NCBI RefSeq assembly: GCF_901542415.1
Contig: NZ_CABEHV010000004.1
Location: forward strand, 1,781,501-1,845,500
Origin: Streptococcus mitis
GTDB taxonomy: Bacteria > Bacillota > Bacilli > Lactobacillales > Streptococcaceae
Reading direction: 5' to 3'
Length of the DNA stretch: 64,000 nt
The position numbers and the translations under genes were made by a program. Of this stretch, positions 16,182 through 27,586 are shown piece by piece. How positions within the stretch are numbered: the first letter of the stretch is position 1; the number at the start of each line of letters is the position of its first letter. Under the pieces are notes generated by a model. The model was not told the DNA's origin and did not search any database. It saw nothing but the letters and a program-made list of their open reading frames with translations.

Positions 16182-17882
16182 ATGGAGAAAATCAGTTTAG
16201 AATCTCCTAAGACGGGGTCGGACCTAGTTTTGGAAACACTTCGTGATTTAGGAATTGATACCATCTTTGGTTATCCTGGTGGTGCAGTCTTGCCTTTTTA
16301 TGATGCGATATATAATTTTAAAGGCATTCGCCACATTCTAGGACGCCATGAGCAAGGTTGTCTGCATGAAGCTGAAGGTTATGCCAAATCAACTGGAAAG
16401 TTGGGTGTTGCCGTCGTCACTAGCGGACCGGGAGCAACAAATGCCATTACAGGGATTGCGGATGCCATGAGCGACAGTGTTCCCCTTTTGGTCTTTACAG
16501 GACAGGTTGCGCGAGCAGGGATTGGGAAGGATGCCTTTCAGGAGGCAGACATCGTGGGAATTACCATGCCAATCACTAAGTACAATTACCAAGTTCGTGA
16601 GACGGCAGATATTCCGCGTATCATTACGGAAGCTGTCCATATCGCAACTACAGGTCGACCAGGGCCAGTCGTAATTGACCTACCTAAAGACGTATCTGCT
16701 TTGGAAACAGATTTCATTTATTCACCAGAAGTGAACCTACCAAGCTATCAGCCGACTCTTGAGCCGAATGATATGCAAATCAAGAAAATCTTGAAGCAAT
16801 TATCCAAGGCTAAAAAGCCAGTCTTGCTAGCTGGTGGTGGAATTAGTTATGCTGAAGCTGCTGCAGAATTAAATGAATTTGCAGAGCGCTATCAAATTCC
16901 AGTGGTAACCAGTCTTTTGGGGCAAGGTACGATTGCAACGACTCATCCACTCTTCCTTGGAATGGGAGGTATGCACGGATCTTTCGCAGCTAATATTGCC
17001 ATGACGGAAGCTGACTTTATGATTAGTATTGGTTGCCGTTTCGATGACCGCTTGACAGGAAATCCTAAGACCTTCGCTAAGAATGCCAAGGTTGCTCACA
17101 TTGATATTGACCCAGCTGAGATTGGCAAGATTATCAGTGCAGATATTCCTGTAGTTGGAGATGCTAAGAAAGCCTTGCAAATGTTACTAGCAGAACCGAC
17201 AGTTCATAACAATACTGAGAAATGGATTGAGAAAGTTACTAAAGACAAGAACCGTGTTCGTTCTTATGACAAGAAAGAGCGTGTGGTTCAACCGCAAGCC
17301 GTTATTGAACGCATTGGTGAATTGACGAATGGAGATGCCATTGTGGTAACAGACGTTGGTCAACACCAAATGTGGACAGCCCAGTATTATCCCTACCAAA
17401 ATGAACGTCAGTTAGTGACTTCAGGTGGTTTGGGAACCATGGGATTTGGAATTCCAGCAGCAATTGGAGCTAAAATTGCTAACCCAGATAAGGAAGTAGT
17501 CTTGTTTGTTGGGGATGGTGGTTTCCAAATGACTAACCAGGAATTGGCTATTTTGAACATTTACAAGGTGCCAATCAAGGTGGTTATGCTGAACAACCAC
17601 TCACTTGGAATGGTTCGCCAATGGCAGGAATCCTTCTATGAAGGTAGAACGTCAGAGTCAGTCTTTGATACCCTTCCTGATTTCCAATTGATGGCACAAG
17701 CTTATGGCATTAAAAACTATAAGTTTGACAATCCTGAGACCTTGGCTCAAGACCTTGAAGTCATCACTGAGAATGTTCCTATGCTAATCGAGGTAGATAT
17801 TTCTCGTAAGGAACAGGTGTTACCAATGGTACCAGCTGGTAAGAGTAATCATGAGATGTTGGGGGTGAAGTTCCATGCGTAG
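16182..17882 (+). CDS. ilvB: Acetolactate synthase, large (catalytic) subunit
   Basis: 566 codons, ThDP- and FAD-dependent condensation of pyruvate in valine, leucine and isoleucine synthesis. Seen: GYPGGAVLPFYDAIYNF and HEQG (catalytic Glu), the ThDP motif GDGGFQMTNQELA and the partner loop LNNHSLGMVRQWQ. Start behind AAAGGGG. Overlaps ilvN by 8 bp, so the subunits are translationally coupled. Unlike many ilv operons there is no T-box; control appears to be by CodY. Standard length. Confidence 0.97.
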   Translation: MEKISLESPKTGSDLVLETLRDLGIDTIFGYPGGAVLPFYDAIYNFKGIRHILGRHEQGCLHEAEGYAKSTGKLGVAVVTSGPGATNAITGIADAMSDSVPLLVFTGQVARAGIGKDAFQEADIVGITMPITKYNYQVRETADIPRIITEAVHIATTGRPGPVVIDLPKDVSALETDFIYSPEVNLPSYQPTLEPNDMQIKKILKQLSKAKKPVLLAGGGISYAEAAAELNEFAERYQIPVVTSLLGQGTIATTHPLFLGMGGMHGSFAANIAMTEADFMISIGCRFDDRLTGNPKTFAKNAKVAHIDIDPAEIGKIISADIPVVGDAKKALQMLLAEPTVHNNTEKWIEKVTKDKNRVRSYDKKERVVQPQAVIERIGELTNGDAIVVTDVGQHQMWTAQYYPYQNERQLVTSGGLGTMGFGIPAAIGAKIANPDKEVVLFVGDGGFQMTNQELAILNIYKVPIKVVMLNNHSLGMVRQWQESFYEGRTSESVFDTLPDFQLMAQAYGIKNYKFDNPETLAQDLEVITENVPMLIEVDISRKEQVLPMVPAGKSNHEMLGVKFHA

Positions 17883-18351
17883 AATGTTAACAGCAAAACT
17901 ACAAAATCGTTCAGGAGTCCTCAATCGCTTTACCGGTGTCCTGTCTCGTCGTCAGGTTAATATCGAAAGCATCTCTGTTGGAGCAACAGAAGATCCGAAT
18001 GTATCGCGGATCACCATTATTATTGATGTAGCTTCACATGATGAAGTGGAGCAAATTATCAAGCAACTCAATCGTCAGATTGATGTGATTCGCATTCGTG
18101 ATATCACAGACAAGCCTCATTTGGAGCGCGAGGTGATTTTGGTTAAGATGTCAGCGCCAGCTGAGAAGCGAGCTGAGATTCTAGCAATTATTCAACCTTT
18201 CCGTGCAACAGTGGTAGACGTAGCGCCAAGCTCGATTACCATTCAAATGACTGGAAATGCTGAAAAGAGTGAAGCTCTATTGCGAGTCATTCGACCGTAC
18301 GGTATTCGCAATATTGCTCGAACGGGTGCCACTGGATTTACCCGCGATTAA
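17875..18351 (+). CDS. ilvN: Acetolactate synthase, small regulatory subunit
   Basis: 158 codons: N-terminal ACT domain (MRRMLTAKLQNRSGVLNRFTGVLSRR, valine-binding) and a C-terminal ACT-like domain. Confers valine feedback control and full activity on IlvB. Its stop codon abuts a BOX repeat (18351-18454) that separates it from ilvC. Confidence 0.96.
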   Translation: MRRMLTAKLQNRSGVLNRFTGVLSRRQVNIESISVGATEDPNVSRITIIIDVASHDEVEQIIKQLNRQIDVIRIRDITDKPHLEREVILVKMSAPAEKRAEILAIIQPFRATVVDVAPSSITIQMTGNAEKSEALLRVIRPYGIRNIARTGATGFTRD

Positions 18352-18454
18352 TACTCTTCGAAAATCTCTTCAAATCACGTCAGCTTTGCCTTGCCGTACT
18401 CAAGTACAGCCTGCGGCTAGCTTCCTAATTTGCTCTTTGATTTTCATTGAGTAT
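18351..18454 (+). repeat. BOX element, A-C type, inside the ilv operon
   Basis: Begins ATACTCTTCGAAAATCTCTT at the ilvN stop and ends with the boxC sequence CTTTGATTTTCATTGAGTAT. BoxA carries the GCCTTGCCGTA core; no boxB is present. It lies in the ilvN-ilvC spacer and would be transcribed, possibly altering processing or readthrough to ilvC. Confidence 0.85.
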
Positions 18455-18486
18455 AAAAATATTTTAAATTTGTTAAACCAGCCTAA

Positions 18487-19542
<1,056 letters not shown>

Positions 19543-19563
19543 TTGATAGAAATTAAGGTGAAG

Positions 19564-19590
19564 GCGAGTTGGGGGACTAACTCGCTTTTA
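19564..19590 (+). terminator. Terminator between ilvC and ilvA
   Basis: GCGAGTT and AACTCGC form a stem over GGGGGACT, followed by TTTTA. It implies ilvA is at least partly transcribed separately. Confidence 0.7.
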
Positions 19591-19651
19591 TAATCAATTC
19601 ATCTCTTTTTAAAAGATGTATTACGATAAGTTTGAAATAGTCTAGGAGAAA

Positions 19652-20905
19652 ATGATGTTAAGTTCAAAAGATATAATCAAGGCTCATAAAGTCTTGAACG
19701 GTGTGGTTGTGAATACCCCACTGGATTACGACCATTATTTATCGGAGAAGTATGGTGCTAAGATTTATTTGAAAAAGGAAAATGCTCAACGTGTTCGTTC
19801 TTTTAAGATCCGTGGTGCCTATTATGCTATTTCTCAGCTCAGCAAGGAAGAACGTGAGCGTGGGGTAGTCTGTGCCTCTGCGGGGAATCATGCTCAGGGA
19901 GTTGCCTATACTTGTAATGAAATGAAAATTCCTGCTACTATCTTTATGCCCATTACTACTCCGCAACAAAAGATTGGTCAAGTTCGCTTTTTTGGTGGGG
20001 ACTTCGTGACTATTAAATTAGTTGGAGATACTTTTGATGCCTCAGCCAAAGCAGCTCAAGAATTTACAGTTTCTGAAAATCGTACTTTTATTGATCCATT
20101 TGATGATGCCCATGTTCAAGCTGGTCAAGGGACAGTTGCTTATGAGATTTTAGAAGAGGCTCGAAAAGAATCGATTGATTTTGATGCTGTTTTAGTCCCT
20201 GTTGGCGGGGGTGGTCTCATTGCTGGGGTTTCTACCTATATCAAGGAAACAAGTCCAGAGATTGAAGTCATTGGGGTAGAGGCTAATGGAGCACGTTCCA
20301 TGAAGGCTGCCTTTGAAGCTGGTGGACCAGTTAAGCTCAAGGAAATTGACAAATTTGCGGATGGAATTGCTGTGCAAAAGGTAGGGCAGTTGACCTATGA
20401 AGCAACTCGTCAACATGTTCAAACTTTGGTAGGTGTCGATGAGGGATTGATTTCTGAAACCTTGATTGACCTTTATTCTAAGCAAGGGATAGTCGCAGAG
20501 CCTGCTGGAGCAGCTAGTATCGCCTCTCTAGAGGTTTTAGCTGAATATATCAAGGGGAAAACCATTTGTTGTATCATTTCTGGAGGAAATAATGATATCA
20601 ACCGTATGCCAGAAATGGAAGAGCGCGCCTTGATTTATGATGGGATCAAGCATTACTTTGTGGTCAATTTTCCACAGCGTCCAGGGGCTTTGCGTGAGTT
20701 TGTAAATGATATCCTGGGGCCAAATGATGATATCACACGTTTTGAGTATATCAAGCGAGCTAGCAAGGGTACAGGGCCTGTACTGATTGGGATTGCCTTG
20801 GCAGATAAGCATGATTATGCAGGCTTGATTCGTCGAATGGAAGGTTTTGATCCATCTTATATTAACTTAAATGGTAATGAAACGCTCTATAATATGCTTG
20901 TCTGA
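19652..20905 (+). CDS. ilvA: Threonine deaminase (biosynthetic)
   Basis: 417 codons. PLP-binding lysine in RSFKIRGAYYAI (about residue 51), SAGNHAQGVAY and the glycine-rich phosphate loop VPVGGGGLIAG. The C-terminal ACT-like domain (residues about 330-417) is a single one, as in the short Gram-positive form. Converts threonine to 2-oxobutyrate for isoleucine synthesis. ATG preceded by AGGAGAAA. Confidence 0.96.
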   Translation: MMLSSKDIIKAHKVLNGVVVNTPLDYDHYLSEKYGAKIYLKKENAQRVRSFKIRGAYYAISQLSKEERERGVVCASAGNHAQGVAYTCNEMKIPATIFMPITTPQQKIGQVRFFGGDFVTIKLVGDTFDASAKAAQEFTVSENRTFIDPFDDAHVQAGQGTVAYEILEEARKESIDFDAVLVPVGGGGLIAGVSTYIKETSPEIEVIGVEANGARSMKAAFEAGGPVKLKEIDKFADGIAVQKVGQLTYEATRQHVQTLVGVDEGLISETLIDLYSKQGIVAEPAGAASIASLEVLAEYIKGKTICCIISGGNNDINRMPEMEERALIYDGIKHYFVVNFPQRPGALREFVNDILGPNDDITRFEYIKRASKGTGPVLIGIALADKHDYAGLIRRMEGFDPSYINLNGNETLYNMLV

Positions 20906-21678
20906 GGACAAATAAAAAAATATCATATTATTTGCACAACTGATGTATAGGTGCTATAATGAGGGTGAAGAAAGGGGGCGATTCCTATGGACTTAGGAAA
21001 TCGATTACGCTATTTCTATCACAAGTCATTATAGTACCTATTATTTTTTGATTCAGTTTATAGTAAGGGAGTAAAATTACTTGTTATATATAAGGAGTAT
21101 TTTTAGAATCCACTATTTTATATATAGCTAATATGAAATTTGGTTAAATATAATAGGAATTAGAAAAAATAATCAATACTAATGAGAAGCCTTATACTGA
21201 GATGGCTGAGAAGAGTGATGGGGTACGAAAAGCAGTAGAAAATGTTGAAAGATAGGATACAACTGTTTCCTGACTACTCATTTTTTAATGAGGTAGGAGA
21301 AACAAAAGGAATCTTGATAAAGTAAATAAATAGTACCAGTTGAGCAAGTGAAAAAGTGCTTATACAGACAGGAAGAAAGTCGAAGAAGGAGAAGAAAAAG
21401 AATAGTTAGTAATAGTGTGGAGAGAAAGCTTTCCGCTATTAGGAATGTCCTTTTAAAGTTGGATAAATAGAATAAAGCTGAAGATAAAACCTGTCTAACC
21501 TATCAAGAACTGGTATTTGAGAATATGAATATTCTTACAAATAAAAGAGTTAATAATGCAATTATTTTAAAGGTATTTACTAATGGTTTATAGCAAGCAA
21601 AAACCTATATATTATCGGCTTTAATAAGGTAGTAATAGAAATATAAGTCATTAATTTTATTGAATATATGTTTTTTTA
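20906..21678. other. Gene-poor degenerate region with a promoter and a mini-ORF
   Basis: 773 bp without a credible gene. A consensus-like promoter (TTGCAC, 17 bp, TATAAT at 20955-20960) precedes AAGGGGG and a 15-codon ORF (20987-21034, MDLGNRLRYFYHKSL). The ORF is bracketed by an inverted repeat (ATAGGTGCTATAATG near 20948-20962; CATTATAGTACCTAT near 21028-21042, 14 of 15). The rest is AT-rich with many stops in all frames, possibly a decayed gene; I cannot name it. Confidence 0.5.
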
Positions 21679-21707
21679 TTGACAAAAGACATAAAAACGT
21701 ATACAAT
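21679..21707 (+). promoter_or_regulatory. Promoter of the small conserved gene
   Basis: TTGACA (21679-21684), 17 bp, TACAAT (21702-21707); near-consensus, 34 bp before the ATG. Confidence 0.8.
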
Positions 21708-21740
21708 TAAATATCGTAAAGAAGAAAATAGGAGAAGGAC

Positions 21741-21956
21741 ATGGCTAAGTCAAACTTTGAAAAAGTAGAATCAGTTGTTGGCTGGGTTCGTGATAAGAAG
21801 ATCACAGGCTACCGTATCTCTAAAGAAACGAATGCGCGTGAAATGTCTATCATTGCTCTAGCGCAGGGGCGTGCAAAAGTAAAAAATATTTCGTTTGAAA
21901 CGGCTCTAGGTTTAATTGATTTCTATGATAAAAATCATGAAAAATTTGAAGATTAA
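21741..21956 (+). CDS. Small protein, 71 aa, possible helix-turn-helix
   Basis: 71 codons behind AGGAGAAGG and a near-consensus promoter. The sequence (GWVRDKKITGYRISKETNAREMSIIALAQGR) reads like a compact DNA-binding helix-turn-helix, followed by an acidic tail. No family assigned from memory. A BOX repeat lies just downstream. It is single-gene by context. Strong expression signals argue that it is real. Confidence 0.7.
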   Translation: MAKSNFEKVESVVGWVRDKKITGYRISKETNAREMSIIALAQGRAKVKNISFETALGLIDFYDKNHEKFED

Positions 21957-22004
21957 TCTTTGGATAATGGCGGATTCTTGAATAGGGTCTGCCTTTTCAT
22001 TTTG

Positions 22005-22156
22005 ATACTCAATGAAAATCAAAGAGCAAACTAGGAAGCTAGCCGTAGGCTGCTCAAAGCACTGCTTTGAGGTTGTAAATAAGATTGACAGAGTCAGTAA
22101 CATATACCTACGGCAAGTCGAAGCTGACGTGGTTTGAAGAGATTTTCGAAGAGTAT
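22005..22156 (-). repeat. BOX element, full A-B-C, reversed
   Basis: Runs from the boxC complement (ACTCAATGAAAATCAAAGAG) through a boxB hairpin (CTCAAAGCACTGCTTTGAG) to boxA, containing CTACGGCAAGTCGAAGCTGACG, close to the classical BOXA typing sequence. Confidence 0.88.
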
Positions 22157-22167
22157 GAGGACAGCAA

Positions 22168-22201
22168 AAAGACTGCACGGTTGATGCAGTCTTTTCTTTT
22201 T
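22168..22201 (-). terminator. Bidirectional terminator
   Basis: AAAAGACTGCA and TGCAGTCTTTT form a strong stem over CGGTTGA, with T runs on both strands; it serves the leftward ABC operon and may also stop rightward readthrough. Confidence 0.8.
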
Positions 22202-22940
22202 ATTTGAGATAGCGTTGAAGGAACTCTTTTGTACGGTCTTCTTTAGGATTGGTAAAGAGGTCTTCAGGTTTGCCTTCCTCAGCAATTACTCCCTTATCCA
22301 TAAAGATAACACGGTGAGAGACATCACGGGCGAATTCCATCTCGTGGGTTACGACAATCATGGTCAAGCCTTCCTGAGCTAAATCCTGCATGATTTTGAG
22401 GACTTCTCCAACCATTTCTGGATCGAGAGCTGAAGTTGGTTCATCAAAGAGAATAGCGTCAGGATTCATTGAAAGGGCACGAGCGATAGCCACACGTTGT
22501 TTTTGACCACCTGAGAGTTGTTTTGGCTTCGCTTGCCAGTAGCGTTCTCCCATGCCGACTTTTTCTAAGTTTTCTTTGGCAATTTTTTCAGCTTCTGTAC
22601 GTTCGCGTTTAAGGACAGTCGTCTGAGCGACGATTGTGTTTTCAAGAACGTTGAGATTTTCAAAGAGGTTAAAGGATTGGAACACCATTCCTAACTTTTC
22701 ACGGTATTGTGTGAGATCATAGCCTTTTTCGAGGACGTTTTGTCCATGATAAAGGATTTGTCCATCAGTTGGTGTTTCAAGTAGGTTAATGGAGCGTAGG
22801 AAGGTCGATTTCCCGCTTCCTGAGCTTCCGATGATAGAGATAACCTCTCCCTTGTGGACAGTGAGAGAAATGTCTTTTAGCACTTCGTTTTGACCATAGG
22901 ATTTTTTGAGGTGTTTAATTTCAAGGATTGCTTGTGTCAT
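22200..22940 (-). CDS. Polar amino acid ABC transporter ATPase (GlnQ-like)
   Basis: 246 codons. Walker [20 protein letters not shown], signature [15 protein letters not shown], Walker [18 protein letters not shown]-loop [19 protein letters not shown]. Typical of the GlnQ/HisP family for glutamine, glutamate or other polar amino acids. It is second in a leftward two-gene operon, its ATG overlapping the upstream stop by one base. Confidence 0.93.
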   Translation of the reverse strand: MTQAILEIKHLKKSYGQNEVLKDISLTVHKGEVISIIGSSGSGKSTFLRSINLLETPTDGQILYHGQNVLEKGYDLTQYREKLGMVFQSFNLFENLNVLENTIVAQTTVLKRERTEAEKIAKENLEKVGMGERYWQAKPKQLSGGQKQRVAIARALSMNPDAILFDEPTSALDPEMVGEVLKIMQDLAQEGLTMIVVTHEMEFARDVSHRVIFMDKGVIAEEGKPEDLFTNPKEDRTKEFLQRYLK

Positions 22941-24505
22941 TATTTCAAATCCTCCGTTTGCATTTGGTTAGCACCTGTAGTATAGGTATCCATGTCCATT
23001 TGGCGCTCGATGAAGCGTAGGATACGTGTTACGGTGAAGGTGAGGACAAAGTAAATCACGGCGATGATTGTAAATGTCTGGAAGTATTGATAGGTCTGAG
23101 TTGCCACGGTATTTCCTGAGAAATAAAGCTCAACAACAGAAATAACGTTCAATACAGATGTATCTTTGATATTGATGACAAATTCATTACCAGTTGCTGG
23201 TAGGATGTTACGGACTACTTGAGGTAGGACAATCTTACGCATTGTTTGGTTATGAGTCATACCAAGAGCAGTAGCGGCTTCAAATTGTCCCTTGTCAACT
23301 GCTAGGATACCACCACGAACGATTTCAGTCATGTAGGCACCAGTGTTGATTGAAACGATGAAGATAGCAGCCAGTGTGCGGTCAAGGTTGATCCCGAAAG
23401 CTTGAGCAGTTCCATAGTAGATAACCATCGATTGAACAATCATAGGTGTACCACGGAAAATTTCAATGTAGACATTGAGGATCCAGCCGACTAGTTTTTG
23501 TAGGCCGTAAATGGCTTTGTTTTCAGAGAGAGGAGCAGTACGGAAAACACCAATAGCAAGACCGATAATGAGACCTATGATGGTTCCGACGATAGAGATT
23601 AAAAGAGTGATACCAGCACCACGCAAGAGTTGTTGCCAGTTTTCAGAAAGAATTTTAGCGACTTGGTTAAAGAAACTACTGCTAGTCTCTTCAGTTGTTG
23701 TTGCTTCGGCAGGTTGTTCCTTGATCATACGATCCATTAGGGCAACTTGGTCATCTTTTGAAATGGTTTCAATGCTGGCATTGATTTGGCTAATACGAGT
23801 GTCATCTTTACGAAGTCCAATGGCAATAGCTGTATCTTCTTCTCCAGTTTTGAAACCTGGTTCTACTTGAATCATCTTAAACTTAGAGTTAGCTGCTTCG
23901 GCAGTCAGAGCTTCTGGGCGTTCAGAAACATAGGCATCAATGACACCAGCCTCAAGAGCTTGGCGCATTTGAGCGAAGTCTCCCATGGCAGTTTCTTTTT
24001 TAGCACCTGGGATTTGACCAATCAAGTCGTAGAGGTAGACACCTTGTTGAGAAGTGATTTTTGCACCATTAAAGTCATCCAAAGATTTGGCATTTGCATA
24101 GGCAGAATCTTTTTTGACAAGTAGGACAGGCTCGCTAGTGTAGTAGCTGCTTGAAAAGGCGACTTCTTGTTTACGTTCAGCAGTAGGGCTCATACCTGCG
24201 ATAATCATATCAATCTTACCAGAAGTAAGGGCAGGGACCAGACCTTCCCACTTGGTTTTAACAACCAAAGGTTCTTTACCTAAGTCCTTAGCAATTTTCT
24301 TGGCAATCTGGACATCGTATCCATTGGCGTACTGGTTGGTTCCATCGATTTTGACAGCTCCATTGCTATCATCATCCTGAGTCCAGTTAAAGGGGGCATA
24401 TGCTGCTTCCATCCCGATGCGTAAATATTCATCAGCTTGAGCAACATTGACAAGTCCTAGCATCAGCAAGAGACTTGTGAAAATAGATAAGTATATTTTT
24501 CTCAT
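22940..24505 (-). CDS. Fused amino-acid binding protein-permease (GlnP-like)
   Basis: 521 codons. Cleavable signal peptide ([21 protein letters not shown]), one periplasmic-type amino-acid binding domain (about 27-265), then a permease domain (about 285-505) with the EAA-type loop [21 protein letters not shown]. Such fusions are typical of streptococci and lactococci: receptor and channel are one polypeptide. It works with the ATPase encoded downstream. The exact amino acid is not deducible. Confidence 0.93.
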   Translation of the reverse strand: MRKIYLSIFTSLLLMLGLVNVAQADEYLRIGMEAAYAPFNWTQDDDSNGAVKIDGTNQYANGYDVQIAKKIAKDLGKEPLVVKTKWEGLVPALTSGKIDMIIAGMSPTAERKQEVAFSSSYYTSEPVLLVKKDSAYANAKSLDDFNGAKITSQQGVYLYDLIGQIPGAKKETAMGDFAQMRQALEAGVIDAYVSERPEALTAEAANSKFKMIQVEPGFKTGEEDTAIAIGLRKDDTRISQINASIETISKDDQVALMDRMIKEQPAEATTTEETSSSFFNQVAKILSENWQQLLRGAGITLLISIVGTIIGLIIGLAIGVFRTAPLSENKAIYGLQKLVGWILNVYIEIFRGTPMIVQSMVIYYGTAQAFGINLDRTLAAIFIVSINTGAYMTEIVRGGILAVDKGQFEAATALGMTHNQTMRKIVLPQVVRNILPATGNEFVINIKDTSVLNVISVVELYFSGNTVATQTYQYFQTFTIIAVIYFVLTFTVTRILRFIERQMDMDTYTTGANQMQTEDLK

Positions 24506-24643
24506 GATTTCTCCTATTTCTAATCTATTAAAAAATAACTGTCTCCTATTTTATCGAAAAAAACTCTATTTTTCAATACGGGTAAGCCCTTACTTGAGAA
24601 AAAATGATATAATGATAGCAAAGATAAAAAGGGGGCTTGTTTG

Positions 24644-26533
24644 ATGAAAAAAACTTTTTTCTTACTGGTGTTAGGCTTGTTTTGCCTTCTGCCACTCTCA
24701 GTTTTTGCCATTGATTTTAAGATAAACTCTTATCAAGGGGATTTGTATATTCATGCAGACAATACGGCAGAATTTAGACAGAAGATAGTTTATCAGTTTG
24801 AGGAGGACTTTAAGGGCCAAATCGTGGGACTTGGACGTGCTGGCAAGATGCCTAGCGGATTTGACATTGACCCTCATCCAAAGGTTCAGGCATCGAAAAA
24901 TGGTGCTGAACTAGCAGACGTTACTAGCGAAGTGATAGAAGGCGCAGATGGTTATACTGTTAAAGTTTATAATCCAGGTCAGGAAGGTGACACAGTTGAA
25001 GTTGACCTTGTCTGGAATTTAAAGAACTTGCTTTTTCTTTATGAAGATATCGCTGAATTAAATTGGCAACCTTTAACAGACAGTTCAGGGGCTATTGGAA
25101 AGTTTGAATTTCATGTAAGGGGAGAAAAGGGGGCTGAAAAACTCTTTTTCCACACAGGAAAACTTTTTAAAGAAGGAACGGTTGAAAAGAGTAACCTTGA
25201 TTATACGATTCGTTTAGACAATCTTCCTCCTAAGCGTGGAGTTGAATTGCATGCCTACTGGCCTCGAACTGATTTTGCTAGCGCTAGAGATCAGGGCTTG
25301 AAAGGGAATCGTTTAGAAGAGTTTAATAAGATAGAAGACTCGATTGTTAGAGAAAAGGACCAGAGTAAACAACTCGTCACTTGGGTCTTTCCTTCGATAC
25401 TTTCCATCTCTTTGTTATTGAGCGTCTGCTTCTATTTTATCTATAGAAGAAAGACCACTCCTTCAGTCAAATATGCTAAAAATCATCGTCTCTATGAACC
25501 ACCAATGGAATTAGAGCCTATGGTTTTATCGGAGGCTGTTTACTCGACCTCCTTGGAGGAAGTGAGTCCCTTAGTCAAGGGTGCTGGCAAATTCACCTTT
25601 GATCAACTTATTCAAGCTACCTTGCTAGATGTGATAGACCGTGGGTATGTCTCTATCATTTCAGAAGGAGATGCAGTTGGCTTGAGGCTGGTAAGAGAAG
25701 ATGGTTTGTCAAGCTTTGAGAAAGACTGTCTAAATCTGGCTTTTTCAGGCAAAAAAGAAGAAACTCTTTCCAATTTGTTTGCGGATTACAAGGTATCTGA
25801 TAGTCTTTATCGTAGAGCTAAAGCTGCTGATGAAAAACGGATTCAAGCAAAGGGGCGTCAGCTCAAATCTTCTTTTGAAGAAGTATTGAAACAGATGCAA
25901 GAAGGAGTGAGAAATCGAGTTTCCTTCTGGGGGCTCCCAGATTACTATCGTTCTTTAACTGGTTTGGAAAAAGCCTTGCAAGTGGGGATGGGACTCTCTA
26001 CTATCTTGCCCTTATTTATTGGATTTGGTTTGTTCTTGTACAGTTTAGACGTTCATGGCTATCTTTACCTCCCCTTGCCTATACTTGGTTTTCTAGGTTT
26101 GGTTTTGGCTGTTTTCTATTATTGGAAGCTTCGACTAGATAATCGTGATGGTGTTCTGAATGAAGCGGGAGCAGAGGTCTACTATCTCTGGACCAGTTTT
26201 GAAAATATGTTGCGTGAGATTGCACGATTGGATCAGGCTGAATTGGAAAGTATTGTGGTCTGGAATCGCCTCTTGGTCTATGCGACCTTATTTGGCTATG
26301 CGGACAAGGTCAGCCATTTGATGAAGGTTCATCAGATTAAAGTGGGAAATCCAGATATCAACCTCTATGTAGCTTATGGCTGGCACGGTATGTTTTATCA
26401 TTCAAGCGCGCAAATGAGCCATTATGCCAGCATCGCAAACACAGCAAGTACCTATTCCGTATCTTCTGGGAGTGGCAGTTCTGGCGGTGGCTTCTCTGGA
26501 GGCGGCGGCGGTGGCAGTATCGGTGCCTTTTAA
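24644..26533 (+). CDS. DUF2207 membrane protein with Gly-rich tail
   Basis: 629 codons; ATG 24644 (GGGGG 9 bp upstream) preferred to TTG 24641. Signal peptide (FFLLVLGLFCLLPLSVFA), extracytoplasmic N-terminal domain (about 25-250), one membrane helix (~253-270), a cytoplasmic domain, two further helices (~450-500), and a C-terminal tail SSGGGFSGGGGGGSIGAF, which is characteristic of DUF2207. Function unknown. Confidence 0.85.
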   Translation: MKKTFFLLVLGLFCLLPLSVFAIDFKINSYQGDLYIHADNTAEFRQKIVYQFEEDFKGQIVGLGRAGKMPSGFDIDPHPKVQASKNGAELADVTSEVIEGADGYTVKVYNPGQEGDTVEVDLVWNLKNLLFLYEDIAELNWQPLTDSSGAIGKFEFHVRGEKGAEKLFFHTGKLFKEGTVEKSNLDYTIRLDNLPPKRGVELHAYWPRTDFASARDQGLKGNRLEEFNKIEDSIVREKDQSKQLVTWVFPSILSISLLLSVCFYFIYRRKTTPSVKYAKNHRLYEPPMELEPMVLSEAVYSTSLEEVSPLVKGAGKFTFDQLIQATLLDVIDRGYVSIISEGDAVGLRLVREDGLSSFEKDCLNLAFSGKKEETLSNLFADYKVSDSLYRRAKAADEKRIQAKGRQLKSSFEEVLKQMQEGVRNRVSFWGLPDYYRSLTGLEKALQVGMGLSTILPLFIGFGLFLYSLDVHGYLYLPLPILGFLGLVLAVFYYWKLRLDNRDGVLNEAGAEVYYLWTSFENMLREIARLDQAELESIVVWNRLLVYATLFGYADKVSHLMKVHQIKVGNPDINLYVAYGWHGMFYHSSAQMSHYASIANTASTYSVSSGSGSSGGGFSGGGGGGSIGAF

Positions 26534-26594
26534 AGAGAGCTGTCACAGACTGAAAAAATATGCTATAATGGAAGATAGAAAAAAGGAGTAATCT

Positions 26595-27440
26595 ATGTAT
26601 CTTATTGAAATTTTAAAATCTATCTTCTTCGGGATTGTTGAAGGAATTACGGAATGGTTGCCCATTTCCAGTACAGGTCACTTGATTTTAGCAGAGGAAT
26701 TTATCCAATATCAAAATCAAAATGAAGCTTTTATGTCCATGTTTAATGTCGTGATTCAGCTTGGTGCTATTTTAGCAGTTATGGTGATTTACTTTAATAA
26801 GCTCAATCCTTTTAAACCGACTAAGGACAAACAGGAAGTTCGTCAAACTTGGCAATTGTGGTCGAAAGTTCTTGTAGCTACTTTGCCTTTACTTGTCGTC
26901 TTTAAATTTGATGATTGGTTTGATACCCACTTCCATAACATGGTTTCTGTTGCTCTCATGTTGATTATCTATGGGGTTGCCTTTATCTATTTGGAAAAGC
27001 GCAATAAAGCGCGTGCTATCGAACCAAGTGTGACAGAGTTGGACAAGCTTCCTTATACGACAGCCTTCTATATCGGTCTCTTCCAAGTTCTTGCCCTTTT
27101 ACCAGGAACTAGCCGCTCTGGGGCAACGATTGTCGGTGGTTTGTTAAATGGAACCAGTCGTTCAGTTGTGACAGAATTTACCTTCTATCTTGGGATTCCT
27201 GTTATGTTTGGAGCCAGTGCCTTAAAGATTTTCAAATTTGTGAAAGCAGGACAGCTCTTAAGTTTTGGGCAATTGTTCTTGCTCTTGGTTGCGATGGGAG
27301 TCGCCTTTGCAGTCAGCATGGTCGCTATTCGTTTCTTGACAAGCTATGTGAAAAAACACGACTTCACCCTTTTTGGTAAATACCGTATCGTGCTTGGTAT
27401 TGTCTTGCTATTGTATAGCTTTGTCCGTTTATTTGTATAA
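26595..27440 (+). CDS. uppP: Undecaprenyl-diphosphatase (BacA/UppP)
   Basis: 281 codons, polytopic. Motifs: [20 protein letters not shown] (catalytic Glu region) and [17 protein letters not shown]. Recycles undecaprenyl diphosphate for cell-wall synthesis and gives low-level bacitracin resistance. AAAGGAG ribosome site, own promoter upstream, terminator at 27443-27475. Confidence 0.97.
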   Translation: MYLIEILKSIFFGIVEGITEWLPISSTGHLILAEEFIQYQNQNEAFMSMFNVVIQLGAILAVMVIYFNKLNPFKPTKDKQEVRQTWQLWSKVLVATLPLLVVFKFDDWFDTHFHNMVSVALMLIIYGVAFIYLEKRNKARAIEPSVTELDKLPYTTAFYIGLFQVLALLPGTSRSGATIVGGLLNGTSRSVVTEFTFYLGIPVMFGASALKIFKFVKAGQLLSFGQLFLLLVAMGVAFAVSMVAIRFLTSYVKKHDFTLFGKYRIVLGIVLLLYSFVRLFV

Positions 27441-27442
27441 GA

Positions 27443-27475
27443 AAAACCTTGAAGGGGTAACTCTTCAAGGTTTTA
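27443..27475 (+). terminator. Terminator after uppP
   Basis: AAAACCTTGAAG and CTTCAAGGTTTT form a 12-bp stem. Confidence 0.8.
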
Positions 27476-27586
27476 TACTCTTCGAAAATCTCTTCAAACT
27501 GCATCAGCTATATCTGCAACCTCAAAACAGTGTTTTGAGCAGCCTGCGGCTAGCTTTCTAGTTTGCTCTTTGATTTTCATTGAGCG
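27475..27586 (+). repeat. BOX element, A-B-C (short)
   Basis: ATACTCTTCGAAAATCTCTT at the left, a boxB-like stem AACCTCAAAACAGTGTTTTG, and boxC ending TTTGATTTTCATTGAG. It fills the whole gap between the uppP terminator and the dinB stop codon, between convergent genes. Confidence 0.85.

Noticed and set aside
22005..22156. CRISPR or other array from the repeats between genes
   Set aside because: The repeats are single dispersed BOX elements with boxA/B/C modules, not spaced direct repeats; no cas genes are present.
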